NCBI GenBank assembly: GCA_015486555.1 | Contig: WFRL01000037.1 | Location: 1 to 17,747 of the forward strand | DNA: 17,747 nt | Source of the DNA: Candidatus Microgenomates bacterium | GTDB lineage: Bacteria; Patescibacteriota; Microgenomatia; JAADGY01 | Direction of reading: 5' to 3' | Shown here: piece by piece, positions 1 to 6,410 of the stretch | How the letters are laid out: each line of letters begins with the position of its first letter | How positions within the stretch are numbered: position 1 is the first letter of the stretch | Translations under genes and position numbers: made by a program | Notes under the pieces: generated by a model | Seen by the model: only the letters and a program-made list of their open reading frames with translations | What the model was told of the DNA's origin: nothing | Databases searched by the model: none

Positions 1-649
1 ACCGAAAATCCAGATAGAATAGAGAGTCCAACTTAACTGTGGTAGGGGCTATGATTGTTGGTTCGATTAATTCGCCAAGTTGTTCTAGTAATGACTCTCT
101 TGATTGGTTTAGGTCTTCTACTGCTCTTTTTATTAGTCGCTCTTGCCATACTGGTATGGCTCTCTTAGCTAGGTGGGGATTTTCGAGAGTATTTTGGATT
201 TCAGCGACTCTCTCAGATTGAAAATGAATCTTTTCAGCTAAAGACCTAAGAGCAGCATCTGTCTCTCCATCCAGCTGATAGGATGGGGATTGGATTGTAA
301 CCCTATTTCTTGGTAATGTACCAATGGTGTGAGGAGATATCTTTGTCTGATTAGTGATATCAAACTCCATAGCAAGAGATGGCAGGGAAAGTAAGGGGTG
401 ATTAGGTTTTTGCGATACCGTATCTAGTATGTGTTTAGCCATTGCCCCATACATTAAGTCGCCTAGTTGATTAAGAGTAGTTGTTGTTCTTATTCTTTCA
501 ATTCGCCCGTCAGATTTTCTTATTACCTCAAAGTCTTGTCCCTCTAACTCGGGAAGAAAAGAAAAAAGAGATAGAGAGGTGTCTTTTTCTACTCTTGTTG
601 GTGATGATGGCGGTTTTAATCTTTGTTGATGATCGGCTTCGATGATCAT
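1..649 (-). CDS. Hypothetical protein, 5' part (runs off the left edge)
   Basis: An open frame of 216 codons starts with ATG at 649 on the minus strand and is still open at base 1, so only the N-terminal part is visible. I do not recognise the family. The protein begins MIIEADHQQRL, followed by a Ser/Pro-rich stretch (about residues 13-19), then a mixed region with two internal Met residues (DLMYGAMAKHILD). Its second half is charged and predicted helical, with a possible coiled coil (LAEKIHFQSERVAEIQN and EDLNQSRESLLEQLGELIE). There is no signal peptide or membrane segment in the visible part, so it is probably cytoplasmic. The start is chosen because a very good promoter ends only 9 bases before it; no Shine-Dalgarno sequence is present. 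A plus-strand frame within it (39-221) is a shadow. That it is a real gene is likely from codon flow and the promoter; its function is unknown. Confidence 0.7.
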   Translation of the reverse strand, partial: MIIEADHQQRLKPPSSPTRVEKDTSLSLFSFLPELEGQDFEVIRKSDGRIERIRTTTTLNQLGDLMYGAMAKHILDTVSQKPNHPLLSLPSLAMEFDITNQTKISPHTIGTLPRNRVTIQSPSYQLDGETDAALRSLAEKIHFQSERVAEIQNTLENPHLAKRAIPVWQERLIKRAVEDLNQSRESLLEQLGELIEPTIIAPTTVKLDSLFYLDFR

Positions 650-658
650 ATCTAGTGT

Positions 659-685
659 ATTATAGCATAACTATAGGAATGTCAA
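659..685 (-). promoter_or_regulatory. Promoter with extended -10, directly before the start codon
   Basis: On the minus strand a perfect TTGACA (680-685) is followed after 15 bases by a perfect TATAAT (659-664), preceded by TG one base upstream (TGCTATAAT, an extended -10). The extended -10 compensates for the short spacer. The -10 box ends 9 bases before the ATG at 649, so transcription should start 1-3 bases before the start codon, giving an essentially leaderless mRNA. Confidence 0.75.
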
Positions 686-781
686 CCTTGGTTGGTACTC
701 TTATTGGAACCTGAGGCTGGGAGTTTCCAACTACCCCCGCTCTAAGGGGCAGTCAAAACTCGGACCATTATTGCTTTATGA

Positions 782-1210
782 AAAGCATCCTCACGCCTGA
801 GAGTAATCATCTTTTGTAGCCGATCTTATTTTTATGCTGTTACCAATGCCAGAAAGAAACGTGGGGGTCCTGGCGCAAGAAGAAAAATTCGCCAATTAGT
901 GGCTGAGGGGAAAATCAAGCCGGAGTCATTGAAGGCGGGAAATGAATTTGCCCAACCCAAGGTAATTTGGCGAGATAACTCAGCGCTCAACAATTCTAAT
1001 TCTCCGTTTACCCATAATCACCAACCTGCCCCGCAAACTGCGCCTCTTCAAAAAGGCAAAAAGGCCAGGGGCAAGTTGATCAAGATAATAATTACTCCAA
1101 AGCTAGAAGTAGTGTCAAAACGGAAGATGTCGCCAAAGCACGGTCAGAAGTCAGAAGAATTCGTCTCCGGCAGATGGCCTCTTGAAAAACAACTTCATCG
1201 GGAGCACTAA
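782..1210 (+). pseudogene. Long hydrophilic open frame, probable gene remnant
   Basis: After a TGA at 779-781 the frame stays open for 142 codons to a TAA ending at 1210. The first plausible start is GTG at 899 (103 aa); there is no Shine-Dalgarno sequence or -10 box before it. The translation is strongly basic (ARKKRGGPGARRKIRQLVAEG around 848-910), then Asn/Pro/Gln-rich, then Lys-rich, and I recognise no domain. In another frame, about 1095-1187, a protein-like stretch (TEDVAKARSEVRRIRLRQM, then a stop) looks more natural than the annotated frame. This suggests a decayed gene with at least one frameshift and a lost 5' end. It lies between the partial gene on the left and the repeat block on the right. 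It could also be chance open frame; confidence is low. Confidence 0.25.
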
Positions 1211-1276
1211 TGAAGTCTGTAAAGTTCATAAAGTAAAACCTTTTTTTCAGCTCTTCCTGAGAAGTTTCCTTCCCTT

Positions 1277-1484
1277 GTCATCCTGAGGAGTAAAACGACG
1301 AAGGATCTAGCTGAAGGCGCAGGAGATTGGCTCCTTACTTTTCCTAGTTTTCCACCAACTTAGGATTAACTGAGCCTTTTCTCATTTCCAACTGAGTTCC
1401 AAGATTCAAGTTCTAAGCTCTAATTCCTGCGCTCGCTCTGCTCGCTAGATCCTTCACTTCGCCTGACGGCTCGTTCAGGATGAC
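1277..1484. repeat. Imperfect inverted-repeat element A (GTCATCCTGA family)
   Basis: The left arm begins GTCATCCTGAGGAG (1277-1290) and reaches GAAGGATCTAGC (1300-1311). The right arm is its inverse, GCTAGATCCTTC (1444-1455) through TCAGGATGAC (1475-1484). Between them is an AT-rich core containing degenerate seven-base repeats (about 1378-1424). The same arms recur at 1515, 5488, 6510, 9166, 9340, 16793 and 16936. No open frame or transposase is inside. Confidence 0.85.
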
Positions 1485-1514
1485 TTGGAAGGGGAAAGAT
1501 ACAACCTCCTCTCG

Positions 1515-1638
1515 GGTCATTCTGACCCTCCATGGCGGAGGGGAAGAATCTAGCGTTAGCGCAAAGGTATTGGCATCTAAACCTTAAGCAGACATCCCTG
1601 CGCCTTCAGCTAGATTCTTCGCGGGGTTCAGAATGACC
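1515..1638. repeat. Imperfect inverted-repeat element B (GTCATTCTGA family)
   Basis: Left arm GGTCATTCTGA (1515-1525) to GAAGAATCTAGC; right arm GCTAGATTCTTC to TCAGAATGACC (1628-1638). The core includes AAAGGTATTGGCATC, which also occurs in the single-arm copy near 5540. This copy has the GAATCT version of the arm rather than GGATCT, and the two arms agree with each other, which indicates paired change. Confidence 0.85.
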
Positions 1639-1646
1639 GTTTTAGT

Positions 1647-1716
1647 TGTTTGAAAATTGATCATTGAAAATTGGTCATTTTCTAACCTAGTTCCTAGTTC
1701 TTAGTTCCTAGTTCCA
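1647..1716. repeat. Degenerate heptamer array before tmk
   Basis: The segment reads in steps of seven bases: TTTGAAA, ATTGATC, ATTGAAA, ATTGGTC, then a CTAGTTC series (CTAGTTC, CTAGTTC, TTAGTTC, CTAGTTC). It ends 10 bases upstream of the tmk extended -10 element. The first part is nearly the same as sequence at 12104 and 17168. Confidence 0.75.
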
Positions 1717-1726
1717 GTAACTTTAG

Positions 1727-1735
1727 TGCTAGAAT
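1727..1735 (+). promoter_or_regulatory. Extended -10 element for tmk
   Basis: TGCTAGAAT (TG at 1727-1728, hexamer 1730-1735) ends 6 bases before the tmk ATG. The expected transcription start coincides with the A of the start codon, and no Shine-Dalgarno sequence is present, so the mRNA is predicted to be leaderless. No good -35 box is seen; the CTAGTTC heptamers occupy that position. Confidence 0.6.
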
Positions 1736-1741
1736 AGAAAT

Positions 1742-2323
1742 ATGCGGGGAAAATTTTTGGTTATTTATGGACCAAATAACATTGGTAAATCAACCCAAGT
1801 TCGCCTCTTAGCTAAGCATCTCATCGATGAAGGAAAGCAAGTTTTAATTGTTAAGTATCCAATTTATGATTTGTCTCCAACTGGTCCTTTGATTAATGAT
1901 GTTCTTCGTCATGGTAAGAAAATGACTGATCTGGAATTGCAAACAGTTTACGCCCAGAATCGACGTGATTTTCAACCTGTTTTAGAAAAAATCCTAGTTG
2001 CTGGAATCTTTGTTGTCGCCGAAGATTACACCGGCACGGGGATAGCTTGGGGAACAACTATGGGGTTAAGTATTACAAAGTTAGAAGAGATAAATAAGAA
2101 ACTACTTCAACCAGATATAGCTATTCTCTTAGATGGTCCACGATTCATTCAAGCTATAGAAAAAGGTCACAAATATGAAGATGGCGGAACGGAGATATGG
2201 GAAAAAAATAGAAAGATTCATCTCCAACTAGGCGAACGTTACGGTTGGTTAAAGGTAAAAGTTGACGGCCCAGCTGAGAAAGTACATCAACAAATTTGGC
2301 AATTAGTCTCAAACCGACTTTGA
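1742..2323 (+). CDS. tmk: Thymidylate kinase (dTMP kinase)
   Basis: A 193-residue P-loop kinase that should phosphorylate dTMP to dTDP with ATP in the cytoplasm. The Walker A loop GPNNIGKST is at residues 10-18, after a hydrophobic beta strand. A Pro in VKYP (40) matches the dTMP-binding FP/YP of the family, and NRRDFQP (73-79) matches the nucleoside-binding helix. Length is close to the usual 200-215. Oddities: the family's DRY/DRH motif, whose Arg contacts phosphate, reads EDY (94-96), followed by TGTGIAWG instead of SSxAYQ. The loop has two Asn where DGxGKS is usual. It may therefore be a divergent thymidylate kinase or a kinase for another (deoxy)nucleoside monophosphate. The ATG at 1742 is set by the promoter immediately upstream. 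Its last 15 bases overlap the convergent ferredoxin gene. It sits near uracil uptake and UMP kinase genes, consistent with pyrimidine metabolism. Confidence 0.85.
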   Translation: MRGKFLVIYGPNNIGKSTQVRLLAKHLIDEGKQVLIVKYPIYDLSPTGPLINDVLRHGKKMTDLELQTVYAQNRRDFQPVLEKILVAGIFVVAEDYTGTGIAWGTTMGLSITKLEEINKKLLQPDIAILLDGPRFIQAIEKGHKYEDGGTEIWEKNRKIHLQLGERYGWLKVKVDGPAEKVHQQIWQLVSNRL

Positions 2324-2560
2324 TTTCTCTATCTCGTATCTAATTGCTCCCACTGGGCAGGACTCAGCGGCGGATTTTATTTCCTCTAGGCCTTCTTCGT
2401 CAATCTCAACTTCCTTGACAAAAACTAAATTTTTCTCTTCTTTACCTCCAATGAGAGTTACCTTTCCCTCTTCATCATCTCCAAAGTGAGCTGGGGCCAG
2501 CATAGTACAACTTTTACAATTAATACAGGCTTGACGGTCATGATAAATTTTCACCTTCAT
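2309..2560 (-). CDS. Ferredoxin, single [4Fe-4S] cluster
   Basis: An 83-residue acidic protein expected to carry electrons in the cytoplasm. Cysteines C12, C15 and C18 form CxxCxxC, and C68-P69 (ESCPVGAI) supplies the fourth ligand, the pattern of one-cluster ferredoxins of the Thermotoga/Desulfovibrio/archaeal kind. The C-terminal half is acidic (EVEIDEEGLEEIKSAAES), as usual in this family. A strong Shine-Dalgarno GGAGG lies 4 bases before the ATG at 2560. The gene follows the RNHCP gene on the same strand with 32 bases between stop and start, so the two may be co-transcribed; TATAGT and TAAAAT in the gap could also give it its own promoter. Its stop lies inside the 3' end of tmk on the other strand. 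The redox partner is not visible in this window. Confidence 0.9.
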   Translation of the reverse strand: MKVKIYHDRQACINCKSCTMLAPAHFGDDEEGKVTLIGGKEEKNLVFVKEVEIDEEGLEEIKSAAESCPVGAIRYEIEKSKSV

Positions 2561-2592
2561 TTTTCCTCCATTTAATTTTACTATACTCTATT

Positions 2593-2895
2593 TTACTCGC
2601 TGCGGGTAGAAAGAGAGATGAGAACTTCTCGATCATCTTTAGGGTCAGCTTTAACCCAATGGGTGTAACCGCACTTTTGGCAGCGATACTTTATTCGATA
2701 CTCTCCTCCTTTAATTTCCAAACCTACCGGTTCCATTAGTCCACCGCAGTCCGCTTGGCGATCGCCAGGGTGGATATCAACATGTTTTGAGTAAAGACAA
2801 TGAGGACAATGATCAGTATAACCATTACCCTCCACATAAGCACCACAGTGTTGACAGACAAAATTTTCCCTTCTCCGCTCAAACCGACGAGACAT
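2593..2895 (-). CDS. RNHCP domain zinc-ribbon protein
   Basis: A 100-residue protein matching the RNHCP family of unknown function. It starts with the typical basic MSRRFERRRENFVCQHCG, then GNGYTDHCPHCLYSKHVD, HPGDRQADCGGLMEP and RCQKCG. The name-giving RNHCP reads TDHCP here, so the first two residues differ. Cys residues at 14, 17, 30, 33, 50, 72 and 75 suggest zinc sites: C14/C17 with C30/C33 as one, and C72/C75 with C50 as part of another. The family is thought likely to bind nucleic acid, but I see no direct proof of that. AGGTG about 10 bases upstream of the ATG serves as Shine-Dalgarno. The gene lies 30 bases after the UPRT-like gene and 32 bases before the ferredoxin gene, all on one strand, so it is probably in the uraA transcript. 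Confidence 0.88.
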   Translation of the reverse strand: MSRRFERRRENFVCQHCGAYVEGNGYTDHCPHCLYSKHVDIHPGDRQADCGGLMEPVGLEIKGGEYRIKYRCQKCGYTHWVKADPKDDREVLISLSTRSE

Positions 2896-2925
2896 ATTTT
2901 TAGTTCACCTTTTACACCAACACCT

Positions 2926-3765
2926 TCAAATCTCTGTTAAATCGCCCGCATCACCACCAGCAAAAACTGGATGAAATCCTTCCCGCTGTAATTGGGAGTA
3001 GATCGGTCGGCTGGGATCTTCCCAGACATAAAGGTTCTTATCAAGGTACCAGTAAAGACGGCTAGTAATCACTCGCAGTTGAAGATGAAAATCTCTGGCC
3101 AGATTCATTAGCCACTCAATACCAGGTTGAGTGGCAAAAGGAGCAATAATCTCAAGTTGATTAGGAAGGTTACCTTCCTGATTGAGAACTGTCAACAAGC
3201 TAGCTATGGTCAACCCAGAAGCCAAGAAAACCTCATCTAGTTCCAAGGGCCGACCTCTCAAATTAGTTTTTAAAACCTGACCCTTGTCGATTATTCCTAC
3301 TTTAAAACTACCATCCTTGAAGGGCAATCGTTTCATATTAATAAGTAGAGACTGTTGGTTAGGATGAAGAAACTCCGCCGCTACCTGACCGGCCCTAATA
3401 ATTCCTAAAGGCGTTGTTGAATCTAAAATGTTATTGCCTTTAATCTGATCATAGATATGCCCCAAGGTTCGCTTGTACTCCAATTTAATTCCTTTATTAG
3501 TATAAGCTTGAGGCCGGTTGGCTAACCATGTTAATTTATCCATCAATTGACTTACTCTTTTAAATTGCCATTCAAGTACCTCCACCCCTTGAGGCAGATC
3601 TTTTGAGGTTTTCCACCTATGAGGTGATGGAGTTTGATAACCTCGGAAACGATTTAATTCGAGACCCCAGTCAACTAGAAAATCAAACTTAGTTGGCCCA
3701 TGGTAATGACCATCTAGTTGGTTGCTTACCTCAATTGGTCCCTTAATTATCCCTTTAGCTCTCAT
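2926..3765 (-). CDS. Divergent uracil phosphoribosyltransferase-like protein
   Basis: A 279-residue protein whose C-terminal two thirds match the layout of uracil phosphoribosyltransferase (UPRT, uracil + PRPP to UMP). Visible correspondences: KLTWL (77-81) with the KLT segment; GIIRAG (121-126) with the PILRAG loop; DEVFLASGLT (177-186) with the PRPP loop DPMLATGGS; EIIAPFATQPGIEWL with the apeGi segment; ITSRLYWYLDKN with the taaiDe.Ln segment; and GGDAGD (270-275) with the uracil-binding GLGDAGDR at the C-terminus. The PRPP loop is altered (Val for Pro, Ser for Thr, Leu for the second Gly, Glu for Asp). About 70 N-terminal residues exceed the usual 208-residue family and are unrecognised. 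It overlaps the permease stop by 11 bases, so the two are translationally coupled; pairing with a uracil permease strongly supports a role with uracil. It may be a weak enzyme or a sensor or regulator. The family call is fairly sure, the activity is not. Confidence 0.7.
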   Translation of the reverse strand: MRAKGIIKGPIEVSNQLDGHYHGPTKFDFLVDWGLELNRFRGYQTPSPHRWKTSKDLPQGVEVLEWQFKRVSQLMDKLTWLANRPQAYTNKGIKLEYKRTLGHIYDQIKGNNILDSTTPLGIIRAGQVAAEFLHPNQQSLLINMKRLPFKDGSFKVGIIDKGQVLKTNLRGRPLELDEVFLASGLTIASLLTVLNQEGNLPNQLEIIAPFATQPGIEWLMNLARDFHLQLRVITSRLYWYLDKNLYVWEDPSRPIYSQLQREGFHPVFAGGDAGDLTEI

Positions 3766-5092
3766 CTGCTGGAAGATAACTAAATATTAGGTTAAGACAA
3801 ATTCCCAGTACAGCTGCGGTGGCAATGGCTGGTAAGCCGTCGGGAAAGATACTCTGAAGAATGGGAATAGGTAGATTGCCACCGAAACCGATGTGGCCGC
3901 CAATGCCCACAACTAAAATTACTGCTCCAATAGCTAGTTCCGCTGGTTTGTAAAGATTAACTTTTTCAGACATTAAAAGAGCTATCCCTTGCATTCCAAT
4001 AACTCCAAAGAGATAAACTGCTAAACCGCCGGTAACCGCCAGAGGAACACTAGCTACCAAGGCACTTAACTTGCCAATGAAACCAAGAATCATAGCGATG
4101 ACTCCCGCTGAGATTAAAGCCCAACCAGAGTAATTACGAGTGATAACCATTAATGAGTTATTCTCACCATAGTTAGTTCCAGCTACTCCGCCAAAGAAGC
4201 CATTAATCATATCTCCAATACCATCCAGAACTAAGTTAAGGCCAATAAGTTTACTTAGTTCATAAGGTTTCTTCTTCATATCCTTAGCCAGTTTATCAAC
4301 ATAAAGACTGATTTGATACAAATGAGCCGTCGATTCAGGAATAGTAGCAATAGCAATAACAGCAATAGCGGCAATAGCTTCGCCTGCTCGAGGGTTAGTA
4401 AAAGCTGGCAGAGTAAACTTTGGCCAGGCAAACCAAGGGGCTTGAGTCACCTGAGCAAATTTAACCAGACCAGCCCACCAACTGACTAAGTAACCACTGA
4501 CCGCTCCGATAAGGATAGGAATAAGACCAAAAAAACCCTTGTTCCGCAGATAAACCGAGCTGAGAATAGTTACTAAAAGAGTAAAAAGAGCTATCCACCA
4601 ATTAGCCTTAGCCATGTCCAAAGCTGCTTTGGAAAGAGCAATTCCGATTACTAAAGCAACCGAACCAGTAACAATTGGAGGTAGTACTTTATCAAGTGCA
4701 TCCTTGCCAAATTTTTTAATAATCAAACCAGTAACTACATTAACTAGACCTGTAGCCACAATTCCTACTTGAGCTAAAGAAACTAAGTCTTTACCCGCGT
4801 AAGTAGCAAACTTAGCCTGGGTGATAGCAGCAATAGCCGCTATATATGAAAAGCTTGAACCATAATAGAGGGGAATGAACTTGCCACTAAAACGATGGGA
4901 AAGAATAAGAGCAGTGATGGTTGCCAGACCTGAAATTACCAAGACTGCTCCGACATCAAAACCAACCAGGAGGGCTACTAGAACTGTTGCCGGAAACATT
5001 GTTAAAACGTGCTGAAAGCCTAAAATTATTAATTGACCCAACGGTGGCCGGTCGTTAGGTAGATAACCTTTAATGAGGCGGCTCGATGTCAT
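3755..5092 (-). CDS. uraA: Uracil/xanthine permease, NCS2 family
   Basis: A 445-residue polytopic membrane protein of the nucleobase:cation symporter-2 family, which imports uracil (or another base) with protons. Family hallmarks are visible: GFQHVLTMFPATVLV (25-39) in the first helix, YYGSSFSYIA (76-85), PESTAHLYQ (252-260) with the substrate-binding Glu at 253, and GTNYGENNSLMVITR (305-319) with the second binding Glu at 310. These match UraA Glu241 and Glu290. About 12-14 hydrophobic segments fill the length, which is normal for the family. Uracil rather than xanthine is favoured by the YGEN motif and the overlapping UPRT-like gene downstream. An excellent Shine-Dalgarno AAAGGAGGT (5096-5104) lies 3 bases before the ATG. 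The gene is first in the 5092-to-2309 minus-strand run and has an unusually long leader with an intrinsic terminator, suggesting control by pyrimidine supply. Confidence 0.93.
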   Translation of the reverse strand: MTSSRLIKGYLPNDRPPLGQLIILGFQHVLTMFPATVLVALLVGFDVGAVLVISGLATITALILSHRFSGKFIPLYYGSSFSYIAAIAAITQAKFATYAGKDLVSLAQVGIVATGLVNVVTGLIIKKFGKDALDKVLPPIVTGSVALVIGIALSKAALDMAKANWWIALFTLLVTILSSVYLRNKGFFGLIPILIGAVSGYLVSWWAGLVKFAQVTQAPWFAWPKFTLPAFTNPRAGEAIAAIAVIAIATIPESTAHLYQISLYVDKLAKDMKKKPYELSKLIGLNLVLDGIGDMINGFFGGVAGTNYGENNSLMVITRNYSGWALISAGVIAMILGFIGKLSALVASVPLAVTGGLAVYLFGVIGMQGIALLMSEKVNLYKPAELAIGAVILVVGIGGHIGFGGNLPIPILQSIFPDGLPAIATAAVLGICLNLIFSYLPADES

Positions 5093-5170
5093 ACTACCTC
5101 CTTTAACTTATTAACTTAATTAAAACTTGCTTAGACTTAGAGTTTTTCCTATCTCGCAGAATCAAAAGCT

Positions 5171-5257
5171 GATTATTAGATAAGGAAAAGTTAGTCAGGC
5201 CAAAAAAATACCCCCTAACGGGGGTTTTATCTAATAACCTTTCTGGTTTATCAAACC
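5171..5257 (-). promoter_or_regulatory. Structured leader of uraA
   Basis: In transcription order the leader holds a small hairpin (GGTTT-GAT-AAACC, 5257-5245), then one arm of a long-range stem (5239-5227), the terminator hairpin (5225-5210), its U tract, and the second arm (5183-5171). The two outer arms pair over about 12 bases (GGTTATTAGATAA with TTATCTAATAATC). The enclosed terminator can form inside this stem, so the arms do not obviously act as an antiterminator. No PyrR-binding consensus or known riboswitch is recognised. An in-frame reading across this leader (5288-5103) is probably not a gene. Confidence 0.5.
5203..5225 (-). terminator. Intrinsic terminator in the uraA leader
   Basis: On the minus strand ACCCCC-GTTA-GGGGGT (5225-5210) makes a six-pair GC-rich hairpin followed by ATTTTTTT (5209-5202). 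It lies between the uraA promoter and start codon, so it fits a transcription attenuator. On the plus strand the same hairpin is followed by only four T and would be weak. Confidence 0.8.
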
Positions 5258-5278
5258 GCAAAAACATTCTAATTATCC

Positions 5279-5307
5279 AAACTAACACACTCTTACCAAG
5301 TTGTCAA
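5279..5307 (-). promoter_or_regulatory. Candidate uraA promoter
   Basis: A perfect TTGACA (5302-5307) is followed after 17 bases by TAGTTT (5279-5284), which keeps the first, second and last -10 bases and is preceded by TG one base upstream. Transcription would begin near 5272, giving a leader of about 180 bases. The -10 is poor, so the exact position is uncertain. Confidence 0.5.
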
Positions 5308-5339
5308 CACCAAGTACCTAAATCAAAAATCAGATTGAA

Positions 5340-5621
5340 AAGAGACATTCACCTAACTTAAAACTAAACTAAAAGCTGAGAAACTTAGAGCTTGGAGCTA
5401 GAAAGAAAGCACTAAATCACAAATCCCAAGGAGAAAATAAGATAAATCATAAACCTGCCGGCAGGCAGGTTAAAAATTAATTACCTAGTCATCCTGAGGA
5501 GCTGGGCAACGAAGGATCTAGCGAGCAAAGGCGAGCGCAAAGGTATTGGCATCCAAGTTTTTCTAAGCTCTTACTACGAGTTATTAATTGTTTCTAACCT
5601 AGCTCCTAGTTCCTAGATCCA
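5340..5621. repeat. Intergenic repeat block 2 (uraA/pyrH divergence)
   Basis: No gene is seen here. About 5345-5450 is a degenerate seven-base array (GCTGAGA, AACTTAG, AGCTTGG, AGCTAGA, AAGAAAG, CACTAAA, TCACAAA, TCCCAAG). A GC palindrome AACCTGCCGGCAGGCAGGTT follows at 5452-5471. A single arm of the GTCATCCTGA family is at 5488-5557 (GTCATCCTGAGGAG to GAAGGATCTAGC, then GCGAGCGCAAAGGTATTGGC), with no matching right arm. The block ends in CTAGCTC/CTAGTTC/CTAGATC heptamers (5600-5620), about 20 bases before the pyrH promoter. Confidence 0.75.
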
Positions 5622-5639
5622 ATATATTTAGCATCTTGA

Positions 5640-5667
5640 TTGCAAAATTTAAACAAGGTGGTATTAT
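5640..5667 (+). promoter_or_regulatory. Candidate pyrH promoter
   Basis: TTGCAA (5640-5645), a 16-base spacer and TATTAT (5662-5667) precede the ATG at 5681 by 13 bases, implying a leader of about 6 bases. The promoter overlaps the possible upstream TTG start at 5636, which argues that the coding region begins at 5681. Confidence 0.5.
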
Positions 5668-5680
5668 TAAAAACAGAATT

Positions 5681-6394
5681 ATGGACCTTAAGTTTGAAAA
5701 AGACAAAAAACGGGTCGTTTTCTCTCTAGGTGGTTCGTTAGTTGTTCCTGATGGAGTTAATGTTCCTTATCTTCGCCAGTTCCGTGATTTTATCTTTGAG
5801 TTTGTCAATCAAGGATGGAGGTTTGTTCTAGTTGTCGGCGGCGGGTCTCAAGCTCGTAAGTACATTCAAGCAGCCAAGGAAATCATCGGCGACTCCATTA
5901 CCCACGACGATATGGACTGGTTAGGGATCCATGCCACTCGCTTTAACGCTCACCTTATTAGAACTATCTTTCGATCAATAGCCCAACCAGTAATCATTAC
6001 CAACCCAGAGAAAGACTACCTAGACACAACTAAATCAGTTATTGTCTCCGGAGGTTGGAAACCTGGTTGGTCAACTGACTACGTAGCTGTAAAAATAGCC
6101 AACCGCCTCAAAGCAGAAACAATGATAAATTTATCTGACATTAAGTATGTTTATTCAGCTGACCCAAAAAAAGACCCTCAAGCTAAACCTGTAAAGGATA
6201 TGCTATGGATGGATTTCGTCAAGCTTGTTGGTGATAGATGGATTCCCGGAATGAATGTCCCTTTTGATCCAATTGCTTCCAAACAAGCTATGGAGACTAA
6301 TCTTGATGTTTACGTTACTGAAGGAAGCAATCTCAAGAATATCAAAAGAATACTTAAGGGAGAAGATTATATCGGGACTCTCCTTCATAATTAA
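5681..6394 (+). CDS. pyrH: UMP kinase, archaeal-type
   Basis: A 237-residue amino-acid-kinase-fold enzyme that converts UMP to UDP with ATP. SLGGSL (15-20) forms the phosphate-binding start; VVGGGSQARKY (50-60) is the second glycine loop; MDWLGIHATRFNAHLI (77-92) is the UMP-binding helix in its archaeal form; SGGWKPGWSTDYVAV (122-136) and NLSDIKYVYSADPKKDPQAK (149-168) are the late nucleotide-binding motifs. Sequence style and length match the archaeal UMP kinase branch rather than the E. coli one, a feature seen in some Candidate Phyla Radiation bacteria. The frame can be extended to a TTG at 5636, but those 15 codons lie on the promoter and do not resemble the family, so ATG 5681 is preferred. 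It is transcribed away from uraA. Together with UraA and the UPRT-like protein it would carry imported uracil to UDP. Confidence 0.92.
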   Translation: MDLKFEKDKKRVVFSLGGSLVVPDGVNVPYLRQFRDFIFEFVNQGWRFVLVVGGGSQARKYIQAAKEIIGDSITHDDMDWLGIHATRFNAHLIRTIFRSIAQPVIITNPEKDYLDTTKSVIVSGGWKPGWSTDYVAVKIANRLKAETMINLSDIKYVYSADPKKDPQAKPVKDMLWMDFVKLVGDRWIPGMNVPFDPIASKQAMETNLDVYVTEGSNLKNIKRILKGEDYIGTLLHN

Positions 6395-6410
6395 AATACC
6401 CTTTTCGACG

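Noticed and set aside
39..221. Plus-strand frame of 60 codons
   Set aside because: It is a shadow of the minus-strand partial gene, which is open across the whole 1-649 stretch and has a strong promoter.
1277..1638. Insertion sequence remnants
   Set aside because: No transposase fragment and no target-site duplication could be recognised; the arms fit REP/MITE-like palindromes better.
5103..5288. Minus-strand frame of 61 codons in the uraA leader
   Set aside because: It runs through the terminator and structured leader, has no Shine-Dalgarno and its composition looks non-coding.
5636..5680. Upstream TTG start for UMP kinase
   Set aside because: The 15 extra codons overlap the -35/-10 elements and do not resemble the family N-terminus; ATG 5681 fits both.
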